Shown here: positions 18,179 to 24,988 of the stretch, one piece after another
Numbering within the stretch: the first letter of the stretch is position 1
How the letters are laid out: each line of letters begins with the position of its first letter
DNA from: an uncultured Sphingobacteriales bacterium
GTDB lineage: Bacteria > Bacteroidota > Bacteroidia > Chitinophagales > Chitinophagaceae
Direction: 5' to 3'
DNA length: 64,000 nt
Assembly: GCA_937991535.1 (NCBI GenBank)
Contig: CALKHN010000109.1
Span: 186,001 to 250,000 of the forward strand
Position numbers and translations under genes: made by a program
The notes under the pieces: model-generated
What the model saw: only the letters and a program-made list of their open reading frames with translations
Databases searched by the model: none
Told to the model about the DNA's origin: nothing

Positions 18179-19045
18179 TTATTCACACGCAGCCCGGTCA
18201 TCCTTAACAAAATAGCTTTTATAGCGCTTTGATGCAGAATCCATGCACCCTTCCAGCTTCAGCAGTTCCACTTTACGGAAATCAATTTCCTGCCCCTCAC
18301 TTTGCAGGGCTATAAACCCGGATGACAAGAGCTTGCCGTCTATTTTTAGTTTGGGATCGTAGTTGTTGGCCACACCACCGCCAATTTGCGGTTTGAAATA
18401 TTGTAGTACAGTATCGCCGTTTATAATATGCGTGATCATAGAATCGCCCAGCACAATAGCCTCAGCTCTCACCCATTGTTCCCCTTCATAGGTTGGTGAG
18501 GAAGAATTGATGCAATGCCTTGGATCTATTTTGCCGTTGTATACTACATCCGTTCCCGGCGAGCACATATTACCCGTAGGACGTTGCTTTCCATCGCCCA
18601 GCCCGGCCAGGAACTGCATTTCAACCGATATGGGCCAGTCCTGCTCACGCGGCATGGTTCGAGGATCCTGTGAGTGAAGCATTACGCCGCTGTTCTTTAA
18701 AGTGTATTCCGGCGCATCTTTGCGCCATATACCCGTAAACCGGTATTCCACTACCAGGTGATAGTAGGAGTAAGGCTGCTTAAAATACAAATGACCGTAG
18801 CGATTGTTAAAACTGTCGTACTGGTCGTAGCGTACTTTGATCAGCCCGTCTTCCACGCGAAAGGTATTGCCGTAATTATCTCCCGTTTCATGGTGATGGA
18901 CCTTTACGATCCAGTCGTTGATATCTTTGCCATTGAACAGCGATATCCATTCTTCTTTTTCCACGTTGCCGGTACTTTTTTGAACGGCACACGAACCGAA
19001 TATGAAGAGAAATGCTATAAACGGGATTGTCCGTATTATTTTCAT
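18179..19045 (-). CDS. DUF1080 lipoprotein (3-keto-disaccharide hydrolase-like)
   Basis: A 288-aa protein with a lipoprotein signal (FLFIFGSC, cysteine ~19) followed by a concanavalin-like DUF1080 domain: WISLFNGKDINDWIVK, later GVMLHSQDP and a C-terminal GFIALQSEGQEIDFRKVEL. Some members hydrolyse 3-keto-glycosides. It is therefore probably a membrane-anchored sugar-processing or binding protein facing the periplasm. Transcribed alone; a −7-type box lies 39 bases upstream. Confidence 0.82.
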   Translation of the reverse strand: MKIIRTIPFIAFLFIFGSCAVQKSTGNVEKEEWISLFNGKDINDWIVKVHHHETGDNYGNTFRVEDGLIKVRYDQYDSFNNRYGHLYFKQPYSYYHLVVEYRFTGIWRKDAPEYTLKNSGVMLHSQDPRTMPREQDWPISVEMQFLAGLGDGKQRPTGNMCSPGTDVVYNGKIDPRHCINSSSPTYEGEQWVRAEAIVLGDSMITHIINGDTVLQYFKPQIGGGVANNYDPKLKIDGKLLSSGFIALQSEGQEIDFRKVELLKLEGCMDSASKRYKSYFVKDDRAACE

Positions 19046-19083
19046 AAAATTAAAAAGGGGATTCAGCAGTTTTAATTACAGAA

Positions 19084-19091
19084 CAAAAATA
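19084..19091 (-). promoter_or_regulatory. Bacteroidota −7 box (TATTTTTG) for the DUF1080 gene
   Basis: On the minus strand TATTTTTG fits TAnnTTTG, 39 bases before the start at 19045. No clear −33 element was seen. Confidence 0.4.
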
Positions 19092-19118
19092 CAGGCATAC
19101 CCCGGATTTCACTTAAAC

Positions 19119-19153
19119 AAAAAAAGGGCATTGCTTAAAAAACAATGCGCTTT
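19119..19153 (-). terminator. Intrinsic terminator downstream of the small peptide gene
   Basis: Read on the minus strand, AAAGCGCATTG pairs with CAATGCCCTTT (one mismatch) and continues into a run of seven T. It sits 37 bases after the small ORF at 19190-19303 and supports the idea that this ORF is transcribed. Confidence 0.65.
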
Positions 19154-19189
19154 GTATTATTACTGTATTTCCTCAACGTTTTCACTAAC

Positions 19190-19303
19190 TTAAGACTGCC
19201 CTATAGTATCCCTGTCGGGCTTATCGCATTCCAGTGTATCCGTTTGTACATAGGTTATACCTGCATGCAAAAGCAGGCAAAACAATAATGTATTTTTTCT
19301 CAT
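19190..19303 (-). CDS. Possible 37-aa secreted peptide
   Basis: ATG at 19301-19303 opens MRKNTLLFCLLLHAGITYVQ, a good short signal peptide, followed by an acidic tail TDTLECDKPDRDTIGQS and TAA. No family is recognised. A rho-independent terminator follows it directly. It could be a real small exported peptide or the N-terminal stub of a lost gene, as traces of coding sequence lie upstream on the same strand. Confidence 0.4.
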   Translation of the reverse strand: MRKNTLLFCLLLHAGITYVQTDTLECDKPDRDTIGQS

Positions 19304-19713
19304 ATTATTTAGTTTTTGGTAATTGCTATTAGGGTGCTTGATCTGTTATGTTCGGTTATAAGTAAGCTATCTTTGTGATAAACTTTTAGCATTTCAATTA
19401 CTGAACCACATTTTGTTTTTTTGCTTTAAAGCAGGTTCCCATTGTGTCCCTTTCCCTGCTATTGTATTGCACAATAAAGATTTTGCACAACTCGTTATCA
19501 AATGAAGCCGCATCAGCAGAGGGATCATAGATATTGTTGGCCGTATAAGCAGGTCTTTAGAGGGTTAAAGCGGATTGACAATACTGATTGACAAATTAAT
19601 AAGAAATTGTTTAGAATTAGTCGTCTATATCGTGGATCACATATAAATAGTAGTACCCCGTTTCAACCATTGTTACGATCCTGTCTGCTACCGTCTTATA
19701 TCGTTAATTTCTC
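19304..19713 (-). other. Gap with decayed coding traces
   Basis: No intact gene. On the minus strand, 19398-19556 is open for 53 codons without a start (NNIYDPSADAASFDNELCK and on to NVVQ), and 19617-19670 reads MVETGYYYLYVIHDIDD. Both pieces look like real protein composition and lie in different frames. They may be fragments of a lost gene. Confidence 0.3.
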
Positions 19714-19893
19714 TTGAATATTTATTATTGTTTTTTAGCCAAGAGGAACTCCTATAAAATTTTTCATTCATCCTTTGTGTATTTTATGAATGAAAAATTT
19801 CATGTACGTTTGGGTATTATCTTGTTCTGTAGCATTTTAAAGAATCAGTTTTTATGGACTCTCAGACCTAACGGCTGCAATAGACTTCCTGCT

Positions 19894-19995
19894 GTTGAAG
19901 CTACAGTAGCACAAAAGCTACATCGGGCTTCTCCCCGAAAACGGGCGGTATTTGTTTTCGGGCGGCTTTTGGTTACTTTTTCCGCAAAAAGTAAC
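19894..19995 (+). repeat. Structured intergenic repeat, copy A (two hairpins)
   Basis: A 40-nt leader containing TACAGTAGCA is followed by hairpin 1 (CCCGAAAAC / GTTTTCGGG, 9 bp, 11-nt loop, 19934-19962). After a 9-nt spacer comes hairpin 2 (GTTACTTTTT / AAAAAGTAAC, 10 bp, loop CCGC, 19972-19995). A homologous copy on the other strand is at 29642-29750. No real protein is encoded; short frames across it are not credible. Confidence 0.75.
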
Positions 19996-20128
19996 AAGGA
20001 AAAAAATAGCTTGATTGCCCATATTAGCCTGGACGGAATAGTTAACATGTTAAAAAGAACAAGCACTGCCCTTTAGCGCAAAGCCTATAGCTCTGTTTTC
20101 GACGTATGTGCCTAACCTGAAATTGTTT

Positions 20129-21700
20129 TTACTGCTTCCCCGGCCCATACAATACCTTCCCATTCCTTATACCTGTGTGTTTCTCACCGTTAACCGTTAT
20201 TTTACCATTTACAATTACATACTTAAATCCTTTGGAATAAGCATGCGGTTTTTCGAACGTGGCCATATCCTGTACAGCGTGTTCATCAAAAACAACCACA
20301 TCGGCAAACATGCCTTCTTTAATAAGCCCCCGGCCCTGCAGTTGAAACTTTTGAGCGGGCAATGAAGTCATCCTGCGTATGGCTTCTTCCAGAGAAATAA
20401 CTTTTTCTTCACGCACATATTTCGCCAATACCCTTGCGTTGGTACCATAGCCGCGGGGATGCGGCATGCCTTCGCCCCAAATTCGGATGGAAGCATCGCT
20501 GGCGAACATGCCGAAAGGATATTGCATGATGCGCTGCACATCTTCCTCGCTCATACCATGAAATACGGCTCCTGCGCCGCCGTTGAGCATGATGTCAATA
20601 ACAGTTTCCGCTTCATATTTCGCTTTGTGCTTTCTTCCTTTCATAAGGTTGATGGCTTCAATGCTTTTGCCGTTATAGCTGCTGTCGGCTTTATGGCTGG
20701 TAACCACCGCGTAGCTAAAATGTTTGAGCTTTCTTTTCTTCAGCCTTTTCAGCATATATGCAATAACATCTTTTTTTACAACGGCATTTTGCAGCCGCGC
20801 CCGGATGGAGTCCTGCCCGTCGGCCAATATTTTATCGGGCAGCAGCGTGCTGATAGAAGTGCTGCTGGCGGTATAGGGATACTGGTCAATGGTTACATCC
20901 ACACCCTGCTCTCTTGCTGTTTTCACCATTTGTACCGTTTCTTTGCTGCGTCCCCAGTTTTGCTGTCCGCTCAGTTTAAAATGTGATATCTCAACAGAGA
21001 TACCGGCTTCCCTGCCAATGCTGATGGCTTCGTTAATGGCGCTAACCACGCTGTCGCCCTCATCGCGCATATGCGTGGCATATACGCCCCTGTATTTTGA
21101 CGCTATTTTGGCCAGCGCAATAATTTCCGGTGTTTTGGTATATGTGCCTGGTATATAAATAAGCCCGGTTGATAAACCCACCGCGCCGTCCTGCATGGCT
21201 TTATCTACCATTGCTTCCATCTGCAGCATTTCCTGCGGGGTTGCATCTCGGTTGGCACGGCCCATTACGGCTTTGCGTACATCATTATGACCAATAAGCG
21301 TGGCCACGTTAACAGACAGCCGCAGTGAATCGAGCCAGCTTAAATATTTTCCTATATCCGTGTGGGATGCGCCGCAGTTGCCGGCAACAACAGTTGTTAC
21401 CCCATCGTAAATAAAGCTGGCGGCAGTGGGGTCTTTGTCTTCATCGCCTTCAATATGGGTATGCACGTCAATAAAGCCCGGCGCTATAATTAACCCGGTG
21501 GCGTCAATAACAACGGAGGCAGCACTATCCAAAATTGCTCTTCCGGCTTTTATGATCTTCCCGTCTTTAACCGCCACATCGCCATAATACCAGCTATTGC
21601 CGGCGCCATCAATAATTTTACCGTTGCGGATGAGGATATCATATGCCGGCTGTTGCGCAAATGCCGAAAATGGCAGAAGGAATAAAAACCACTTATACAT
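20129..21700 (-). CDS. N-acyl-D-amino-acid deacylase / D-aminoacylase family amidohydrolase
   Basis: A 523-aa exported enzyme with signal peptide MYKWFLFLLPFSAFAQ. The amidohydrolase fold is shown by DVHTHIEGDE (metal ligands) after APGFI, then VVAGNCGASH, YATHMRDEGD, EISHFKLSG and the C-terminal FADVVVFDE. Such enzymes remove acyl groups from N-acyl-D-amino acids or related compounds, using zinc in a TIM barrel. Some members act as dipeptidases, so the exact substrate is open. It is single, with the structured repeat beyond its 3' side and a heptad array at its 5' side. Confidence 0.85.
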   Translation of the reverse strand: MYKWFLFLLPFSAFAQQPAYDILIRNGKIIDGAGNSWYYGDVAVKDGKIIKAGRAILDSAASVVIDATGLIIAPGFIDVHTHIEGDEDKDPTAASFIYDGVTTVVAGNCGASHTDIGKYLSWLDSLRLSVNVATLIGHNDVRKAVMGRANRDATPQEMLQMEAMVDKAMQDGAVGLSTGLIYIPGTYTKTPEIIALAKIASKYRGVYATHMRDEGDSVVSAINEAISIGREAGISVEISHFKLSGQQNWGRSKETVQMVKTAREQGVDVTIDQYPYTASSTSISTLLPDKILADGQDSIRARLQNAVVKKDVIAYMLKRLKKRKLKHFSYAVVTSHKADSSYNGKSIEAINLMKGRKHKAKYEAETVIDIMLNGGAGAVFHGMSEEDVQRIMQYPFGMFASDASIRIWGEGMPHPRGYGTNARVLAKYVREEKVISLEEAIRRMTSLPAQKFQLQGRGLIKEGMFADVVVFDEHAVQDMATFEKPHAYSKGFKYVIVNGKITVNGEKHTGIRNGKVLYGPGKQ

Positions 21701-21743
21701 GGATATACATTAGGTGTTGAAGATAAGCTATGATCCGGTTTCC

Positions 21744-21886
21744 GCACTCATTCACCATTCCCACTCTTCCCCGTGAAACGACAAATGTGAGACGTGAAAC
21801 GCTAGCTCAATTCTCACTTTCACTATTCACTATTCACATCCTCATTTCTCTCTTCTCACTTTTCACCTTTCACCTCCCCAGTTCCT
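21744..21886. repeat. Long 7-nt-period array covering the MBL gene's stop codon
   Basis: About 20 consecutive heptads can be laid out with almost no slips: CACTCAT, TCACCAT, CGTGAAA, TGTGAGA, CACTATT (twice), TCACTTT, TCACCTT and others. The strand sense switches inside (CTCAC-type to GTGAA-type and back). The right end contains the TGA stop of the gene at 21870. Confidence 0.8.
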
Positions 21887-22718
21887 CCAGCTTAAACGTG
21901 TCCTTCATTCTTATTCCTCTTTCCGTCATGTGCAGCGTACAACACTCGTTTAAAGGATCGTGCTCAAAAAACAGGATGAAGTTGTTTTGCAATGCTTCCT
22001 GCAAAAATGCTTTCTTCTCCTGGAGAGTGGTTAACGGGAACATATCATAAGCCATTACGTAAGGAATGGGTATATGTCCCACCGAAGGCAGCAGATCGGC
22101 TACATATACCAGGGTTTTGCCCTTGTAATGATTGAGCTGCGGCAGCATCATAGCGTGGGTATGCCCATTCACAAAGCGAATTGTTACACTATCGGAGAAT
22201 GCGATGTCTTCTTTTACTTCTATGAATTTCAGTTTGCCGCTGTCCTGTATGGGTTGTATGTTTTCTTTCAGGAAGGATGCTTTTTCCCTGTCGTTGGGTT
22301 TGGTGGCCCATTGCCAGTGCTGTTCATTGCTCCAGTAAGTGGCGTTTTTAAATGCGGGTACCATTTTGTTTTTTTCAACCACTATAGCGCCGCCCACATG
22401 ATCAAAATGCAAATGAGTAAGCAGTACATCCGTAACATCATGGCGATGAAAGCCGTACCTGGCTAGCGACTTATCCAGTGTGTCGTCGCCGTGCAAATAA
22501 TAATGACTGAAAAATTTAGCATCCTGCTTGTTTCCTATGCCCGTATCCACGAGTATAAGGCGGTTGCCGTCTTCAATAAGCAGGGAGCGCATGGCCCATG
22601 TACAGAGGTTATTTTCATCGGCGGGATTAAGTTTATTCCAGATGCTTTTGGGCACCACGCCAAACATAGCGCCGCCATCCAATTTAAAATAACCTGTGTT
22701 AATGGAGTAAAGTTTCAT
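21870..22718 (-). CDS. MBL-fold metallo-hydrolase
   Basis: A 282-aa single-domain metallo-beta-lactamase-fold enzyme. The metal motif HLHFDHVGG is at about residue 101; earlier VDTGIGN and later NGHTHAMML, VADLLPS and FFEHDP supply the remaining ligands. The arrangement resembles lactonase-like or generic hydrolase members, with substrate unknown. The stop codon is supplied by the adjoining heptad array (GGTGAAAGGTGAAA). A −7-type box lies about 30 bases upstream of the start. Confidence 0.85.
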   Translation of the reverse strand: MKLYSINTGYFKLDGGAMFGVVPKSIWNKLNPADENNLCTWAMRSLLIEDGNRLILVDTGIGNKQDAKFFSHYYLHGDDTLDKSLARYGFHRHDVTDVLLTHLHFDHVGGAIVVEKNKMVPAFKNATYWSNEQHWQWATKPNDREKASFLKENIQPIQDSGKLKFIEVKEDIAFSDSVTIRFVNGHTHAMMLPQLNHYKGKTLVYVADLLPSVGHIPIPYVMAYDMFPLTTLQEKKAFLQEALQNNFILFFEHDPLNECCTLHMTERGIRMKDTFKLEELGR

Positions 22719-22746
22719 ACCGCAAGGTTAGTTAATTTTTGAAATG

Positions 22747-22754
22747 CAAAAGTA
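22747..22754 (-). promoter_or_regulatory. Bacteroidota −7 box (TACTTTTG) for the MBL hydrolase
   Basis: On the minus strand TACTTTTG matches TAnnTTTG, 29 bases before the start at 22718. Confidence 0.45.
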
Positions 22755-22775
22755 TATGCTTTTTCTGATCAGAAG

Positions 22776-22880
22776 CTATGAGCTATCGGCTATCAGGACA
22801 GACTCTCACTTCTCACCTTCACCTCTCGCCTCTCTCCTCTCTCCTCTCACTTCTCACTTCTCTCCTCTCACCCTTCACAT
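22776..22880. repeat. Heptad array overlapping the stop of the MutS-like gene
   Basis: The + strand begins with GCTATGA/GCTATCG units, then CTCACTT/TCTCCTC units with period 7 and occasional one-base slips. The TGA stop of the gene at 22875 is inside the array. Confidence 0.8.
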
Positions 22881-24668
22881 CTTCTCTCCCCCGATTATCC
22901 CCATCTGCTTCATCAAAAAAGAAGCATTTTTATTCTTGGCCACACCCGGTCGCAGTTTGTAATCGAAATGCAATGAGTTGTTTTGTATAATGCTTTCAAA
23001 ACAGTAATTGCTGATCACGCCATTGTATTCGTTTTCGAGTGAGGCCAACGCAAGGTCGTGTGTAGCAAAAAGGGTAATGCAGTTGTATTGCAGCAGTTGT
23101 TTAATAAATTGTTCGGATCCATGGGTTTTGTCTTCCGAATTGGTGCCCCGCAGTATTTCATCAATCAGAACCAATGCCGGCTTTTTATTTTGCAACCTCA
23201 GTATGATCTGCTGCAGGCGCTTCAGTTCGGCCATAAAATAAGAGGTGTGTTCCTGCAAAGAATCGTTTACGCGTATGGAAGTAAGTATTTCCATAGGTGT
23301 AAACACAAAAGTTGTAGCGCAAACAGGAGCGCCGTTTTGGGCAAGAACAAGGTTAACGCCCAGGGTTCTTAAAAAAGTGGTTTTGCCCGACATATTGGAA
23401 CCGGTAACCAGTAAAAGCCGATTGCCGTTCCCGGCCTCAAAATCATTGGCTACACATTCTGCGGCAGGTATGAGCGGATGGGCCATTTGTTCAGCCTTAA
23501 CATACAAGGTTTCGTTTTGATCAACCTGCGGGTAAGCAAAATGAGAATTATTAAATGCAAAGCTTGACAGTGCATTCAAACATTCTATATCGCCAACCGC
23601 ATGGAGCCAGTGATTAAAATTGTTCTTATGCCGGTCTTTCCATCGCTCCAGCGCCAGTATGCATTGCATATCATACATTGCAAGACTGTTCAAAAAAATA
23701 TTCACGAGCAGGTTCAGCCGCTGGTCAAAAAAAGAAGAAAGCTTTGCCAGTTTTCCTATGGCACTGTGTGCACTGCCTGCTGTTTGCTGTAATTGCTTCA
23801 ATACCGCGGATGAGCCGGTTTCAACCGTTACAAATGTTTGTAAAATGCCGGCATACTGTTCCAGGATGGATTGTTTTTTGCTGATGAGCTGGTGCTGGTG
23901 GTGTATGTATTTTGCATAACGGGCTGTTATAAGCCATGCGGCTGCAACGCCTGCCGCAACATACAATATATTACCGGTGGCGGTATAATACAAAAAACAG
24001 GGAATGTTGTATAAAGGCAATATCCACCGGGCTGCCTGAAGCCATTTTTTTTTGTGGAGGTTCGTTTCCGGCTGTAGCCACTCCGCAATGCTGTGCAGGT
24101 TTCCTTCCCCTCCGGCATGCAATAAACCATAGGCGGTAATCAGTTGCCTTTTATCGGGCTGGGCCGACAAAAATTGAACGGCTTGTTGTCGTGCAGTAAT
24201 GTTTGCAGGGTCTGAAAAAGGCTGCTGTAACAGGGTTGCTAAATATTCCCTGCCATGCGCTGTAGTACATCGGTTAAGCAAATGAAACAGGGAACGGGCT
24301 CCGAAAATATCAAGATCTTCCGCGTACCCTTTGCTGTTGGCAAAGGAACTTCCATTATCCAGCCGGTTAAGCTCATTGTTAAGGATGCCTAACTCATTGG
24401 TATTGATCAGCAATAATTTTTCAAGAAGGGTCTTCTTTTCCTTTAATCTTAAAGCATACAATATCAGCAACAGAAAGACGGTAAATGACAGCAGTGAAAG
24501 AAGAAGTAAATTGCTTGCCCGGTGCTTAAAAAAGAAATAGGCCAATACGGCGGAAGCTACAAAAGACAGAAGCCTCAGGAAGGCCGATACTGTTATTTTT
24601 CCTTTCACTGACCGAATGGCTCCGGTATACGATCCAATCTTCTCCTGGTAAAATGAATGAGCAGTCAT
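22875..24668 (-). CDS. Membrane-anchored MutS-family ATPase
   Basis: A 597-aa protein with two hydrophobic helices near residues 28-75 and a further pair near ~215-260, then a MutS core and ATPase domain. Walker A is GSNMSGKTT, Walker B is VLIDEILRGTNSEDK, and the switch is FATHDLA. The mismatch-recognition domain (FxE motif) of MutS1 and the Smr nuclease of MutS2 are both missing. It is therefore probably not a mismatch-repair protein. Homologues of this shape are common in Bacteroidota with unknown function. It follows a 52-aa membrane protein by 15 bases, so the two form an operon. Confidence 0.85.
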   Translation of the reverse strand: MTAHSFYQEKIGSYTGAIRSVKGKITVSAFLRLLSFVASAVLAYFFFKHRASNLLLLSLLSFTVFLLLILYALRLKEKKTLLEKLLLINTNELGILNNELNRLDNGSSFANSKGYAEDLDIFGARSLFHLLNRCTTAHGREYLATLLQQPFSDPANITARQQAVQFLSAQPDKRQLITAYGLLHAGGEGNLHSIAEWLQPETNLHKKKWLQAARWILPLYNIPCFLYYTATGNILYVAAGVAAAWLITARYAKYIHHQHQLISKKQSILEQYAGILQTFVTVETGSSAVLKQLQQTAGSAHSAIGKLAKLSSFFDQRLNLLVNIFLNSLAMYDMQCILALERWKDRHKNNFNHWLHAVGDIECLNALSSFAFNNSHFAYPQVDQNETLYVKAEQMAHPLIPAAECVANDFEAGNGNRLLLVTGSNMSGKTTFLRTLGVNLVLAQNGAPVCATTFVFTPMEILTSIRVNDSLQEHTSYFMAELKRLQQIILRLQNKKPALVLIDEILRGTNSEDKTHGSEQFIKQLLQYNCITLFATHDLALASLENEYNGVISNYCFESIIQNNSLHFDYKLRPGVAKNKNASFLMKQMGIIGGEKM

Positions 24669-24683
24669 TTTGAAGACCGCTGG

Positions 24684-24842
24684 TTATATGATATCAAGTG
24701 CCTTGGCAAAAAAGTAAACAACAAAGGGCAGGGTAACCGTAATAAAATTACCGGCAAATGCATATACTACGAAAAAAACAACCACCGAAAGTAAGAAAAG
24801 AAGCCAGTACAGACCACGGGATTTCTTGTTAACAGTATCCAT
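24684..24842 (-). CDS. Small membrane protein, 52 aa
   Basis: ATG at 24840-24842 opens MDTVNKKSRGLYWLLFLLSV, and the rest is almost entirely hydrophobic (two likely helices) up to the TAA at 24684. It lies 15 bases before the MutS-like gene and has a good −7 box upstream, so it is the first gene of that operon. It could be a membrane partner of the MutS-like ATPase. No family recognised. Confidence 0.65.
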   Translation of the reverse strand: MDTVNKKSRGLYWLLFLLSVVVFFVVYAFAGNFITVTLPFVVYFFAKALDII

Positions 24843-24862
24843 ATCTGATCATTAATTTGAGG

Positions 24863-24870
24863 CAAATATA
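24863..24870 (-). promoter_or_regulatory. −7 box (TATATTTG) for the small-membrane/MutS-like operon
   Basis: Perfect TAnnTTTG on the minus strand, 20 bases before the start at 24842. It faces away from the malQ box at 24922, forming a compact divergent promoter region. Confidence 0.55.
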
Positions 24871-24921
24871 ACGAGGATTTGTTTTCTTTAAGGAAGAATG
24901 GGAAAATTTATACCCTGTCTG

Positions 24922-24929
24922 TATTTTTG
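24922..24929 (+). promoter_or_regulatory. −7 box (TATTTTTG) for malQ
   Basis: Matches TAnnTTTG about 60 bases before the malQ ATG. No clear −33 word. Confidence 0.45.
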
Positions 24930-24988
24930 CCGCATTACATTTACAAAGTTGCTTTAAAGAAAGCATTGCCGCCCGGCATACATACAAT

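Noticed and set aside
19714..20076. Plus frame of 120 codons
   Set aside because: It crosses the structured repeat copy A; composition follows the hairpins.
20459..20986. 175-codon plus frame opposite the D-aminoacylase-like gene
   Set aside because: Antisense shadow.
21744..21886. CRISPR array
   Set aside because: Units are 7 nt and contiguous, with no spacers or cas genes.
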